Made by a program: the position numbers and the translations under genes
Shown here: positions 51,360 to 58,944 of the stretch, piece by piece
Layout of the letters: each line of letters starts with the position of its first letter
How positions within the stretch are numbered: position 1 is the first letter of the stretch
Source of the DNA: Deferribacteres bacterium
GTDB taxonomy: Bacteria > Zhuqueibacterota > Zhuqueibacteria > Zhuqueibacterales > Geothermadaptataceae
Assembly: GCA_020633675.1 (NCBI GenBank)
Contig: JACKDE010000002.1
Location: 992,001-1,056,000 of the forward strand
Direction: 5' to 3'
Length of the DNA stretch: 64,000 nucleotides
Notes under the pieces: model-generated
Database searches by the model: none
What the model saw: the letters and a program-made list of their open reading frames with translations, nothing else
What the model was told of the DNA's origin: nothing

Positions 51360-51396
51360 GCACGGACGGAGAACTGGATACTTGTTCCATCCGTGC
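51360..51396. terminator. Perfect-stem hairpin between convergent thioesterase and PBP1A genes
   Basis: GCACGGA[c]GGA (51360-51370) pairs with TCC[a]TCCGTGC (51386-51396), a 10-bp stem with one mismatch and a 15-base loop. On the minus strand it is followed by ATATTTC. It is probably a bidirectional terminator. Confidence 0.55.
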
Positions 51397-51459
51397 GTGT
51401 TCAAGAAAATAGTTGAATATTTTTGTTCGCGGCATCGGAAGAGCCGGCAAAAGTAAAAT

Positions 51460-53610
51460 TTAGCGAATACGGCGCCGTCGATCTCGAGGATTGCCAAAGC
51501 TGGTATGGACATCGCAATTTTTTTGCGGTTCATAACCAACCATGAAAATTTCTTTGTACACAAGATTTCCCGGGCACTCGGGGTTCGCAAGTAATTTCGA
51601 TGATTGGCAGATCTCAACACGGGTGACGGTTTCTGGCATTTGAAAATCTTCCTCAGGCAAACCCATTGTGTCATGTGCGGCCTTCATATAGGGTGCCCAG
51701 ATCGGCAGCGCCACGCGCGCGCCATCCTGGCCTTCGCCCAAGGTTTGAGCTGGATTGTCAAAACCCACCCACACACTGGTGGCGATTTGCGGTGTGAAGC
51801 CAACAAACCAGGCATCGGTAAAATCGTTCGTGGTGCCGGTTTTGCCAGCAGCAGGCCGGTAAAATTTGTACATCCAGCGCGTTCTGCCACCCGTGCCGCC
51901 TGTGATAACACCACGCAGCAGGTCGGAAATGATGTAAGCGGTTGCTTTGCGCAGCACTTCTTTGCCGTTTGGTGTGTTTTCTTCGAGCAAATTGCCGTAA
52001 CGGTCGCGCACCCGCACAATCGAAATCGGCTCCATCAGTACACCCTGATTGGCAAACACGCCAAACGCGCTGGCGATCTCCATCGGGATGACTTCACCTG
52101 CGCCGAGCGCGATGGCATCAACTGCAGGGATTTGGGTCGTCAGGCCGAGCTTGTGCGCATAATCAACCACAATTGACGGCCGTGTGATTTCCTGAATAAG
52201 ACGCACCGAAATCAGGTTGAGGCTGTGCTTGAGTCCCTCCCGAATCGTGGTCAGACCGCCCATCGTTTCGCCGTAGTTTTGCGGACTCCAACGCTGACCG
52301 TTTTCGAGAAAGACCACAACCGGCTGGTTGAGCAGTTCGAGCGTTGGTGGGTAGCCATTGTCGATGACGGCAGTATAGAGAAAAGGTTTGAAGGCCGAAC
52401 CGGGCTGGCGCTTCGCCTGGGTTGCACGATTGAATTTGTACTTTTCAAAATCTCGCCCGCCGACCATCGCTAAAATGTGGCCAGTTCGGGGATCAATCGA
52501 AACCAGGGCTGTTTGCACCGGTATTTTTTCTGTTAAAACGGAATCGACCAGGGCCGTATCTGCGAGGAACTGTTTGAACGTCAATCCCAATTCATTTAAC
52601 GTTTTTTGGGTGACGATTTTGGACAGCTCATCCTGTTTTTTCATCAGGCGGCGATTCGTGCGCGTTTGCAGCACATCAATTTGATCGTTGACTGCTTTTT
52701 CAGCCGCGGCCTGAGCGCGTGAGTCGAGCGTTGTTTCAATTTCCAGCCCGCCGGTGTACAACTCCATGCCGTAGCGAGCTTGCAACTGCTGTCGAATATG
52801 TTCGATGAAATAGGGCGCGGTGCCGAGATACGGTTGAGGCTTTTCATCCAACACGCCCAGTGGGGCAGCGATGGCGTCATTGTACTCATCCAGCGTGATG
52901 AAATTGGTGCTCAGCATGCTTCTGAGAACGAGATTGCGGCGACGCGTTGCACGTTCCGGATTGACATAAGGGCTAAGCGATGCCGGTCTTTGCAGCAAGC
53001 CCACCAGCATGGCACATTCCTGCAATTCGAGTTTGCGCGCATCTTTGGCAAAATAAAAACGAGCTGCGGATTGCACGCCGTACGAGCCATGCCCGAAATT
53101 CATATAATTTAAATAAATGTCGAGAATTTCGTTCTTAGTATAGGTGCGTTCGATCTGTACTGCAGTGATTTGCTCCCGCAGTTTACGTGTAATCGTCTGC
53201 TCCAGGCTCTGATTCATGTAGAGTTGGCGCGCGAGCTGTTGGGTGATGGTACTGGCGCCCTCGCTGATTTCCATTGCCGCGAGATTAACAAGGATGGCCT
53301 TTGAAACGCGGATCGGGTCGAGCCCCCAGTGGTCGTAAAAGCGCCGGTCTTCGATAGCGATCAGCGCGTCCTTCAGATAGTGCGGCATCTCCTCAAGCGG
53401 TACGTAAGTTCGCCGCTCTTCATAAAAGAAATTATGGATGAGCTTGCCGTCTGCTGAATAGACTTTTGATGCCAGGCGTGGACGGATCTCGTCCAATTTA
53501 TTGAGCGGGGGCAGTCCGCTGACAAGGTAATACATAAAATAGGCGCCGACCACCAAAACAAGCGCTACACCTATTGAGATGAACGTCTTTTTTCGATCCA
53601 TTGCGATCAT
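51460..53610 (-). CDS. mrcA: Penicillin-binding protein 1A, bifunctional glycosyltransferase/transpeptidase
   Basis: 716 residues. One anchor helix (ISIGVALVLVVGAYFMYYLVSG) precedes the GT51 glycosyltransferase domain with ALIAIEDRRFYDHWGLDPI (catalytic Glu) and EGASTITQQLARQLYM, then a linker and the transpeptidase with SAFK (SxxK), KHSLN (SxN) and AAGKTGTTNDFTDAW (KTG). All sites are intact, so it polymerises and cross-links peptidoglycan. The start ATG 53610 has GGTG ahead and overlaps the LpxH-like gene's stop (ATGA), so the two genes are coupled. Confidence 0.96.
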   Translation of the reverse strand: MIAMDRKKTFISIGVALVLVVGAYFMYYLVSGLPPLNKLDEIRPRLASKVYSADGKLIHNFFYEERRTYVPLEEMPHYLKDALIAIEDRRFYDHWGLDPIRVSKAILVNLAAMEISEGASTITQQLARQLYMNQSLEQTITRKLREQITAVQIERTYTKNEILDIYLNYMNFGHGSYGVQSAARFYFAKDARKLELQECAMLVGLLQRPASLSPYVNPERATRRRNLVLRSMLSTNFITLDEYNDAIAAPLGVLDEKPQPYLGTAPYFIEHIRQQLQARYGMELYTGGLEIETTLDSRAQAAAEKAVNDQIDVLQTRTNRRLMKKQDELSKIVTQKTLNELGLTFKQFLADTALVDSVLTEKIPVQTALVSIDPRTGHILAMVGGRDFEKYKFNRATQAKRQPGSAFKPFLYTAVIDNGYPPTLELLNQPVVVFLENGQRWSPQNYGETMGGLTTIREGLKHSLNLISVRLIQEITRPSIVVDYAHKLGLTTQIPAVDAIALGAGEVIPMEIASAFGVFANQGVLMEPISIVRVRDRYGNLLEENTPNGKEVLRKATAYIISDLLRGVITGGTGGRTRWMYKFYRPAAGKTGTTNDFTDAWFVGFTPQIATSVWVGFDNPAQTLGEGQDGARVALPIWAPYMKAAHDTMGLPEEDFQMPETVTRVEICQSSKLLANPECPGNLVYKEIFMVGYEPQKNCDVHTSFGNPRDRRRRIR

Positions 53611-54416
53611 TTTTTCACCATATTTTGAGTGGAAGCCGGTGTGCCGTTTTGCTTGAGCGTATCAAAATAAACGGGTTCGGCATAAATTTCTTTCGATGGC
53701 CATCGCCGTAGCGATATGCCTTCATCGTTGACCTCGCAGTAGCTATAATGCGATATCCAGTCGCCAAGATTGATATAGTGATTCGCACCATAAATTTCAT
53801 GTCGCGCTTCGTGAGTGTGTCCCATGATCACAACGTTGTGTCCCTCATGAAATCGTTGAAAAGCAAAATCCCGATATTCTTGTGCGAGTGGATCAGCCGT
53901 GAAGCTTTTGTCTCTGCTCACTTGTGACATCCGCTTCGCAAAAGGAATGCCGAAGTCGGGATGCAGCAAACGGTACAGTGCGATATTAATTCTGCTCTGA
54001 AATACTTTTTTGAGCATTCTGTAGCCTTTGTCGCTGGCAGCCGTGCCGTCGCCATGCGTAACCAATATATCGAACTCACCAAGATGAGCACGAGTTTCAT
54101 TGGTGTGTGTATGCACGCCAAGCTCTTGCTGCAGAAAGGGTCCGGGCCACATGTCGTGATTGCCGGTGAGATAATGAATTTCTGTGCCTGACGAAGTCAA
54201 TTGATACAGATGTGCAAGAAGAGCAAAATTGTTTTTGGGAATGACGCGCCTGTATTCAAACCAGAATTCAAACAAATCGCCAACCATATAAATGATTGCT
54301 TGTTCGCTCGCGGCTGCATGCAAAAAATCGATGATTTTCTGCTCGCGTTCTTTATCGTCATTCAGAAGCGGTGCGCCGAGATGGGCATCGGAGAAAAAGT
54401 AAATGGGTTTCGACAT
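53607..54416 (-). CDS. LpxH-like UDP-2,3-diacylglucosamine hydrolase
   Basis: 269 residues from ATG 54416; a longer in-frame start at 54494 lacks family sequence. The metallophosphatase signature is complete: FFSDAHLGAP (Asp/His), YMVGDLFEFWFEY (Asp), LTGNHDMW (Asn/His), LVTHGDG (His), GHTHEARHE (His-x-His). This matches the LpxH class, which removes UMP from UDP-2,3-diacylglucosamine in lipid A synthesis, although close relatives act on other phosphoesters. The stop overlaps the PBP1A start by four bases, linking outer-membrane lipid and peptidoglycan genes in one operon. Confidence 0.85.
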   Translation of the reverse strand: MSKPIYFFSDAHLGAPLLNDDKEREQKIIDFLHAAASEQAIIYMVGDLFEFWFEYRRVIPKNNFALLAHLYQLTSSGTEIHYLTGNHDMWPGPFLQQELGVHTHTNETRAHLGEFDILVTHGDGTAASDKGYRMLKKVFQSRINIALYRLLHPDFGIPFAKRMSQVSRDKSFTADPLAQEYRDFAFQRFHEGHNVVIMGHTHEARHEIYGANHYINLGDWISHYSYCEVNDEGISLRRWPSKEIYAEPVYFDTLKQNGTPASTQNMVKK

Positions 54417-54515
54417 GAGGGTGCGGGCATCCTTTCGATAAAACGAAATGTAAAAATTGCATGCAGATATTGCAAGCTTTAAATTGGCAGCCAAAAATCA
54501 GCCATGAGAAAATAG

Positions 54516-54544
54516 TTGACAATCAGGGCTTTATTTGCTAATAT
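54516..54544 (+). promoter_or_regulatory. Near-consensus sigma-70 promoter of the microcompartment shell gene
   Basis: TTGACA (54516-54521), 17-bp spacer, TAATAT (54539-54544). This is one of the best promoter matches in the window. The expected transcript starts near 54551, with a 96-nt leader before ATG 54647. Confidence 0.8.
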
Positions 54545-54646
54545 GTTTTTCGCATAATTTGACACATTGAGAAACTACATAATACTATTTAACTTAACGG
54601 CGCTAAATTGGCGAAAAGAATTGTGAAAAAGGAAGGAGATGCGGCA

Positions 54647-54922
54647 ATGAGCTTAGACGCGCTTGGGATGATCGAAACGAAAGGTCTTGTCGGTGCAATA
54701 GAAGCTGCGGATGCGATGGTAAAAGCCGCGAAAGTCACGTTAATTGGCAGAGAGCAGGTTGGTGGCGGTTTGGTCACAGTGATGGTGCGCGGTGATGTCG
54801 GTGCAGTAAAAGCCGCGACCGATGCTGGCGCTGCGGCAGCAGAAAAAGTCGGCGAATTGATCTCAGTCCATGTCATCCCACGCCCACATGCAGACGTGGA
54901 AATGATTTTGCCAAAGAAATAG
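54647..54922 (+). CDS. Bacterial microcompartment hexameric shell protein (BMC-H), EutM/PduA-like
   Basis: 91 residues from ATG 54647 behind GGAAGGAG; a TTG at 54608 is less likely. It is a single BMC domain: ALGMIETKGLVGAIEAADAM, pore-loop QVGGG at 37-41, VRGDVGAVKAATDAGAAAA, GELISVHVIPRPHADVE. This is very close to EutM and PduA, which assemble into hexamers tiling the facets of ethanolamine, propanediol and related microcompartments. No pentamer gene, trimeric shell gene or core enzyme (aldehyde dehydrogenase, phosphotransacetylase) is in the window. Orphan or satellite shell genes are known in other genomes. The gene has its own strong promoter and lies 36 bp before the ispE start codon. 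Whether it completes a distant locus is unknown. Confidence 0.93.
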   Translation: MSLDALGMIETKGLVGAIEAADAMVKAAKVTLIGREQVGGGLVTVMVRGDVGAVKAATDAGAAAAEKVGELISVHVIPRPHADVEMILPKK

Positions 54923-54958
54923 CGTCATTTAATTTCTGCAATAGAAAGCAGCCTGAGC

Positions 54959-55957
54959 GTGCAGAACAAATCTACGGAAAGCATACGCAATCGAGTGCAC
55001 GATTGGAACAATCGTTCCAGGCCGGTTGGCAAGCGACTGGTTCACGATGCTGCAATTTCGTCTCACCTGACGATTCCATCCTATGCAAAAATAAATCTCG
55101 GCCTTCGGATTGTTGGTAAGCGGTCAGACGGCTATCATGACCTGGAAACGATTTTTCAGCAGATCAGTTTGCGCGATACAATCGCAATTGAGCTTGCTTC
55201 CCCCAACAAAGAGCTCGGAATCCGCCTTTCAAGCAATATCCCTGGACTTCCAGTCGATTCGTCCAACTTGGCGGTTCGTGCCGCTGAGCTTTTCTGCGAA
55301 AAAGCGGGGTGTGCGCTTTCGATCAAAATTGATTTGCAGAAAACCATCCCGATCGGTGCCGGTCTGGGTGGCGGAAGCAGCAACGCCGCTACTGTGTTAT
55401 TGGGCTTGAATCGGCTACTGGGCTGCCCGCTTGCTGAAGCAGAGTTGCATTCATGCGCTGTTCGCCTTGGTGCGGATGTGCCGTTTTTTCTGCGTGGAGG
55501 CGTGGCCGTTGCCACCGGTATCGGTGATGTATTGAAATCGCTTGCATACACACCAAATTACCATATTGTCATTGTGGCGCCGGGCATCGCTATTTCGACG
55601 AAGTGGGCATATACAAATCTGAAAATTCGCTTGACAAATACTAAAAATAATCTTAAGTTATCCCACTTTTTGCTTCAGCAAAGTGATTTGTCCGATTGGC
55701 CTGAAAGTCTGTTAAACGATTTCGAGCCTTTGGTCTTTGGAAAATATAAAGAAATACAAGCAATTCGAGACAAATTATATCTAGTAGGTGCCAATTACGC
55801 AAGCTTGTCAGGCAGCGGTTCTGCAGTTTATGGAATTTTTGATCGGGAGGAAAAGGCGCGCGAAGGGGTAGACTGTTTCCGTCCTCATTATTCCACCTTT
55901 CTAACCAAGCCTATGCAGTTCGGTTTGAACGAAGTTCTGACATATAGGGAAGGGTAA
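54959..55957 (+). CDS. ispE: 4-diphosphocytidyl-2-C-methyl-D-erythritol kinase
   Basis: 332 residues from GTG 54959; GTG 54995 is also possible and neither has a strong binding site. It catalyses the ATP-dependent phosphorylation in the MEP isoprenoid pathway. Motifs of the GHMP kinase family are PSYAKINLGLRIVGKRSDGYHDLETIF, the glycine loop KTIPIGAGLGGGSSNAATVL and the C-terminal SGSGSAVYGIF. The isoprenoid route is therefore MEP, not mevalonate. It follows the shell gene in the same direction and precedes spoVG by 50 bp. Confidence 0.95.
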   Translation: MQNKSTESIRNRVHDWNNRSRPVGKRLVHDAAISSHLTIPSYAKINLGLRIVGKRSDGYHDLETIFQQISLRDTIAIELASPNKELGIRLSSNIPGLPVDSSNLAVRAAELFCEKAGCALSIKIDLQKTIPIGAGLGGGSSNAATVLLGLNRLLGCPLAEAELHSCAVRLGADVPFFLRGGVAVATGIGDVLKSLAYTPNYHIVIVAPGIAISTKWAYTNLKIRLTNTKNNLKLSHFLLQQSDLSDWPESLLNDFEPLVFGKYKEIQAIRDKLYLVGANYASLSGSGSAVYGIFDREEKAREGVDCFRPHYSTFLTKPMQFGLNEVLTYREG

Positions 55958-56007
55958 ACAAGCGAAACAAGGTTTTGTGCTGTTCAATATAATTTCAGGA
56001 GGGAGGA

Positions 56008-56331
56008 ATGGAGATTACTGAAATTACCATTAGCATCAGAGATGAGGACAAGCTCAAAGCATTTATCAATGTTACATTTGACGATTGCTTTGTTGTGCGG
56101 GGTATGAAGATCATCAAGGGTGCAACTGGTTACTTCATCAGTATGCCAAGTCGAAAAATGAGTGATGGCTCTTATCGTGATATCGCTCACCCGATTACCA
56201 ACAGTTTTCGTGCAAAGATTGAAAGCGATATCTTGCGCGAATACAAACGTGTACTCGAAGAAGCCAATATTGCTGTTGACCAAGGTGTTCTGCAGGCAAT
56301 CGAAGAGATTGAATCTGCAGCTGAAGTCTAA
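56008..56331 (+). CDS. spoVG: SpoVG-family nucleic-acid-binding regulator
   Basis: 107 residues from ATG 56008 with a very strong AGGAGGGAGG site. The family pattern is MEITEITISIRDEDKLKAFINVTFDDCFVVRGMKII, GYFISMPSRKM.DGSYRDIAHPI. SpoVG binds DNA and RNA and in Bacillus and Staphylococcus affects septation and virulence; outside sporulating species its role is mostly regulatory. Its place between ispE and prs is as in Firmicutes. Confidence 0.95.
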   Translation: MEITEITISIRDEDKLKAFINVTFDDCFVVRGMKIIKGATGYFISMPSRKMSDGSYRDIAHPITNSFRAKIESDILREYKRVLEEANIAVDQGVLQAIEEIESAAEV

Positions 56332-56369
56332 TGAGATTTTTTCTGTGAAAGCAGAAAGAAAAGTGTGAT

Positions 56370-56442
56370 TGGGGCGTCGCCAAGTTGGCAAGGCACAGGG
56401 TTTTGGCTCCTGCATTCGGAGGTTCGAGTCCTCCCGCCCCAG
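56370..56442 (+). tRNA. tRNA-Gln (UUG)
   Basis: All four arms can be drawn: acceptor TGGGGCG with CGCCCCA, D-arm GCCAAGTTGGCAAGGC, anticodon stem CAGGG/TCCTG with loop TTTTGGC (anticodon TTG at 56403-56405), and T-arm GGAGG TTCGAGT CCTCC, discriminator G. The first pair U1-A72 is the usual glutamine identity element. The 3' CCA is not encoded (CTT follows). It is embedded between spoVG and prs. Confidence 0.97.
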
Positions 56443-56487
56443 CTTTTCTTCCCTCCCTTCCAATGAAGAGAAAAAGTCAAGTCATGA

Positions 56488-56526
56488 TAAATGACGACAA
56501 CCAAAAGGGTTGCCGTCATTTTTATT
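56488..56526 (+). terminator. Rho-independent terminator after the tRNA gene
   Basis: AAATGACG[a]CAACC pairs with GGTTG[c]CGTCATTT around an AAAA loop, followed by TTATTG. It separates the ispE-spoVG-tRNA unit from prs. Confidence 0.75.
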
Positions 56527-56584
56527 GTCTGGCAGACTGCAATTAGGATGCCTGGCCCGACCTAAATTCGAGATTGGCATTATC

Positions 56585-57532
56585 ATGCAGCATAGACATC
56601 CCAAGATTTTTTCTGGCCGCTCAAATCCGGAATTGGCTAAAAAAATCACTCAGTACTTAAATATTGAACTGGGCGATAATACCATTCGGGATTTCAGCGA
56701 CGGTGAAACGTGGGTCAAGTACAATGAAAATATACGCGGTGCTGATGTTTTTTTGATTCAGTCAACCAATGCACCGCCGCGAAATCTGCTCGAATTGCTG
56801 ATCATGATTGATGCAGCCAAGCGGGCTTCAGCAAAGCGCATCACTGCAGTCATCCCATATTTTGGGTATGCGCGGCAGGATCGAAAAGACCAGCCGCGTG
56901 TTTCGATTACAGCAAAGCTGGTTGCGAATCTGTTGACTACAGCAGGTGCTGATCGTGTGCTTTCCATGGAAATGCACGCTGCGCAAATTCAGGGCTTTTT
57001 TGATATTCCATTAGACCATTTGTACGCAGCCAATATTTTTGCAGACTATTTTAAGTCTAAAAATATTGAAAATTTAGTGGTGGTCTCACCGGATATCGGT
57101 GGTATTCGACGAGCACGAGCTTATGCCCGCCGACTGAACGCACCAATCGCCATGATCGATAAAAGACGCCCCAAACAGAATGTGGCGGAAGTGGTCAGTT
57201 TGATTGGTGAGGTCAAGGGACGAACAGTTATTTTGTTCGATGACATATGCGATACTGCCGGGACGCTGACGGCTGCAGCAAAATATTTGGCAGACGCTGG
57301 CGCCAAGGAAGTCTACGCCGGTTGCTCGCATGCCATCTTGTCCAGGGATGCAATCGCCAAGATTTCCGAAGCACCCATTACAGAGCTTGTGGTGACCGAT
57401 ACTTTGCAGTTACCAACTGAAAAGAGAATAGAAAAAATAAAAACACTGAGCGTTGCCGAAGTTTTTGGCAAGGCAATTATGCGTATTCACAACGAAGAAT
57501 CGATCAGTTCGCTGTTCGATGAAGTGATGTAA
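56585..57532 (+). CDS. prs: Ribose-phosphate pyrophosphokinase
   Basis: 315 residues from ATG 56585. It makes PRPP from ribose-5-phosphate and ATP, for nucleotides, His, Trp and NAD. The sequence begins PKIFSGRSNPELAKKITQYLNIELG; the flexible-loop region PYFGYARQDRK, the metal-binding region near VLSMEMHAAQIQGFF and the PRPP loop TVILFDDICDTAGTL are intact. The NadC product in this window uses PRPP. The rplY gene follows by 23 bp. Confidence 0.97.
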   Translation: MQHRHPKIFSGRSNPELAKKITQYLNIELGDNTIRDFSDGETWVKYNENIRGADVFLIQSTNAPPRNLLELLIMIDAAKRASAKRITAVIPYFGYARQDRKDQPRVSITAKLVANLLTTAGADRVLSMEMHAAQIQGFFDIPLDHLYAANIFADYFKSKNIENLVVVSPDIGGIRRARAYARRLNAPIAMIDKRRPKQNVAEVVSLIGEVKGRTVILFDDICDTAGTLTAAAKYLADAGAKEVYAGCSHAILSRDAIAKISEAPITELVVTDTLQLPTEKRIEKIKTLSVAEVFGKAIMRIHNEESISSLFDEVM

Positions 57533-57555
57533 TTAACCCGAATGGAACAAGAAAA

Positions 57556-58200
57556 ATGTCTGAAGTAGCCTTAACAGTAAGCGCACGCGAAAAAGTCGGC
57601 AAATCAGAATCCAGGCGTTTGCGCCGAGAAGGTTTGGTGCCTGGAGTTTACTACTTTCACGGTAAAGAAGCGAAGCATTTTGCAGTCGATGCGAAAGTGC
57701 TTAGAGGCATTCTTGCCAGCGATAGCAATGTGGTTGACATTAAACTGGGCAAAGGCAAGGCGCTGCCGTCCATTATCAAAGAAGTGCAAAAAGACCCGAT
57801 CTCGGGAAGGCTTCTGCATATTGACTTCATGGGTGTAAATCTTGATGAGAAAGTCGTCGTCGAGGTTCCGGTTCATGTTGTCGGTACGGCAGCAGGTGCC
57901 AAAGCAGGCGGTATTTTGCAGGTTCTGTTGCGTCATCTCGAAGTCGAGTGTCTGCCACTTGACATACCTGATGCTATTGAGGTTGATGTGAGCGCATTGG
58001 AAATCAATGACTCGGTCAATGTCAGCGCAATCGAAGCTGGTGAATTTACCATTATCACCGATGCTGATGCTACCATCGCTTCGGTGCTGCCGCCACGCCT
58101 TGAAGAAGAAGTTGAAGAAGAAGAAGTTGACGAAGAAGCTGAACCCGAAGTTGTCGGCAAAGGCAAAAAAGAGGGTGAAGAAGACGGAGATGAAGAATAG
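57556..58200 (+). CDS. rplY: 50S ribosomal protein L25, CTC/TL5 type
   Basis: 214 residues. It starts SEVALTVSAREKVGKSESRRLRREGLVPGVYYFHGKEAKHFAV (5S rRNA-binding domain) and continues with the C-terminal beta domain of the long CTC form (VDLGEK replaced by NLDEKVVVEVPVHVVG). The last ~32 residues are a glutamate-rich tail (EEEVEEEEVDEEAEPEVVGK). The long form is common in non-enterobacteria. It sits between prs and pth, as in Bacillus. Confidence 0.95.
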   Translation: MSEVALTVSAREKVGKSESRRLRREGLVPGVYYFHGKEAKHFAVDAKVLRGILASDSNVVDIKLGKGKALPSIIKEVQKDPISGRLLHIDFMGVNLDEKVVVEVPVHVVGTAAGAKAGGILQVLLRHLEVECLPLDIPDAIEVDVSALEINDSVNVSAIEAGEFTIITDADATIASVLPPRLEEEVEEEEVDEEAEPEVVGKGKKEGEEDGDEE

Positions 58201-58347
58201 TATAGAATTCGCTGTACTGTTCCTGTGCCCATCGCCAACCATTCCGGTGCGTGAACCAAAATGCGTGTTCACGCAAATTTCACATAGTTGAAATTTTCCA
58301 GGCCGGGCACCATCCGAATTATTTTCCCATTTTAAATTAAAATTGTC

Positions 58348-58926
58348 ATGTTTCTGATCTTGGGATTGGGAAATCCAGGCATCGAGTATGAAGCCACGCG
58401 GCATAATGTTGGCTTTATGGTTTTGGATTGGATCGCCCATAAGCATCAGGTCCAATTCCAGCCCGGGACGGGTGCCTTCTATTTCAGCCGCATCAAGCTT
58501 GGTTCCCAGGATGTTTATCTGCTCAAACCATGGACTTTCATGAACCGAAGTGGCATGGCGCTTGAGCAAGCTCGGGAACAACTGTCATTTGAAATTGCTG
58601 ACGTGCTGGTCGTCTATGATGATTTCAACCTGCCTTTCGGAACGCTGCGTTTGCGGCGCGCCGGAGGCGATGGTGGACACAACGGTTTGGCATCCGTCAT
58701 GTATCACATGCAGAGCGAAAAAATTGCCCGAATGCGGATCGGCATCCGAAACGAAGACTTTTCACAAAACGCAGCAGATTTTGTGCTTTCCAATTTTGAA
58801 GCGGTAGAACAGGAACATTTGCCGCACATCATTGAGCAAAGCGCTTTAGCTGCCGAATCCGTGGTGCTAAATGGTATCATGAAGTCGATGAATCAATTTA
58901 ATAAAAACGTGCTTCTCGAAGCATAA
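58348..58926 (+). CDS. pth: Peptidyl-tRNA hydrolase
   Basis: 192 residues. It frees peptides from tRNA after premature release. Recognised by FLILGLGNPGIEYEATRHNVGFMVLD (catalytic His in TRHNVGF), the substrate loop KPWTFMNRSGMAL, and YDDFNLPFGTLRLRRAGGDGGHNGL. It lies 147 bp after rplY, which may hold its promoter. Confidence 0.96.
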   Translation: MFLILGLGNPGIEYEATRHNVGFMVLDWIAHKHQVQFQPGTGAFYFSRIKLGSQDVYLLKPWTFMNRSGMALEQAREQLSFEIADVLVVYDDFNLPFGTLRLRRAGGDGGHNGLASVMYHMQSEKIARMRIGIRNEDFSQNAADFVLSNFEAVEQEHLPHIIEQSALAAESVVLNGIMKSMNQFNKNVLLEA

Positions 58927-58944
58927 ACTGTAGGAGGTCTAAAC

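Noticed and set aside
57604..58581. 325-residue minus-strand frame across rplY and pth
   Set aside because: It overlaps two well-identified conserved genes on the opposite strand and has no recognised motif.
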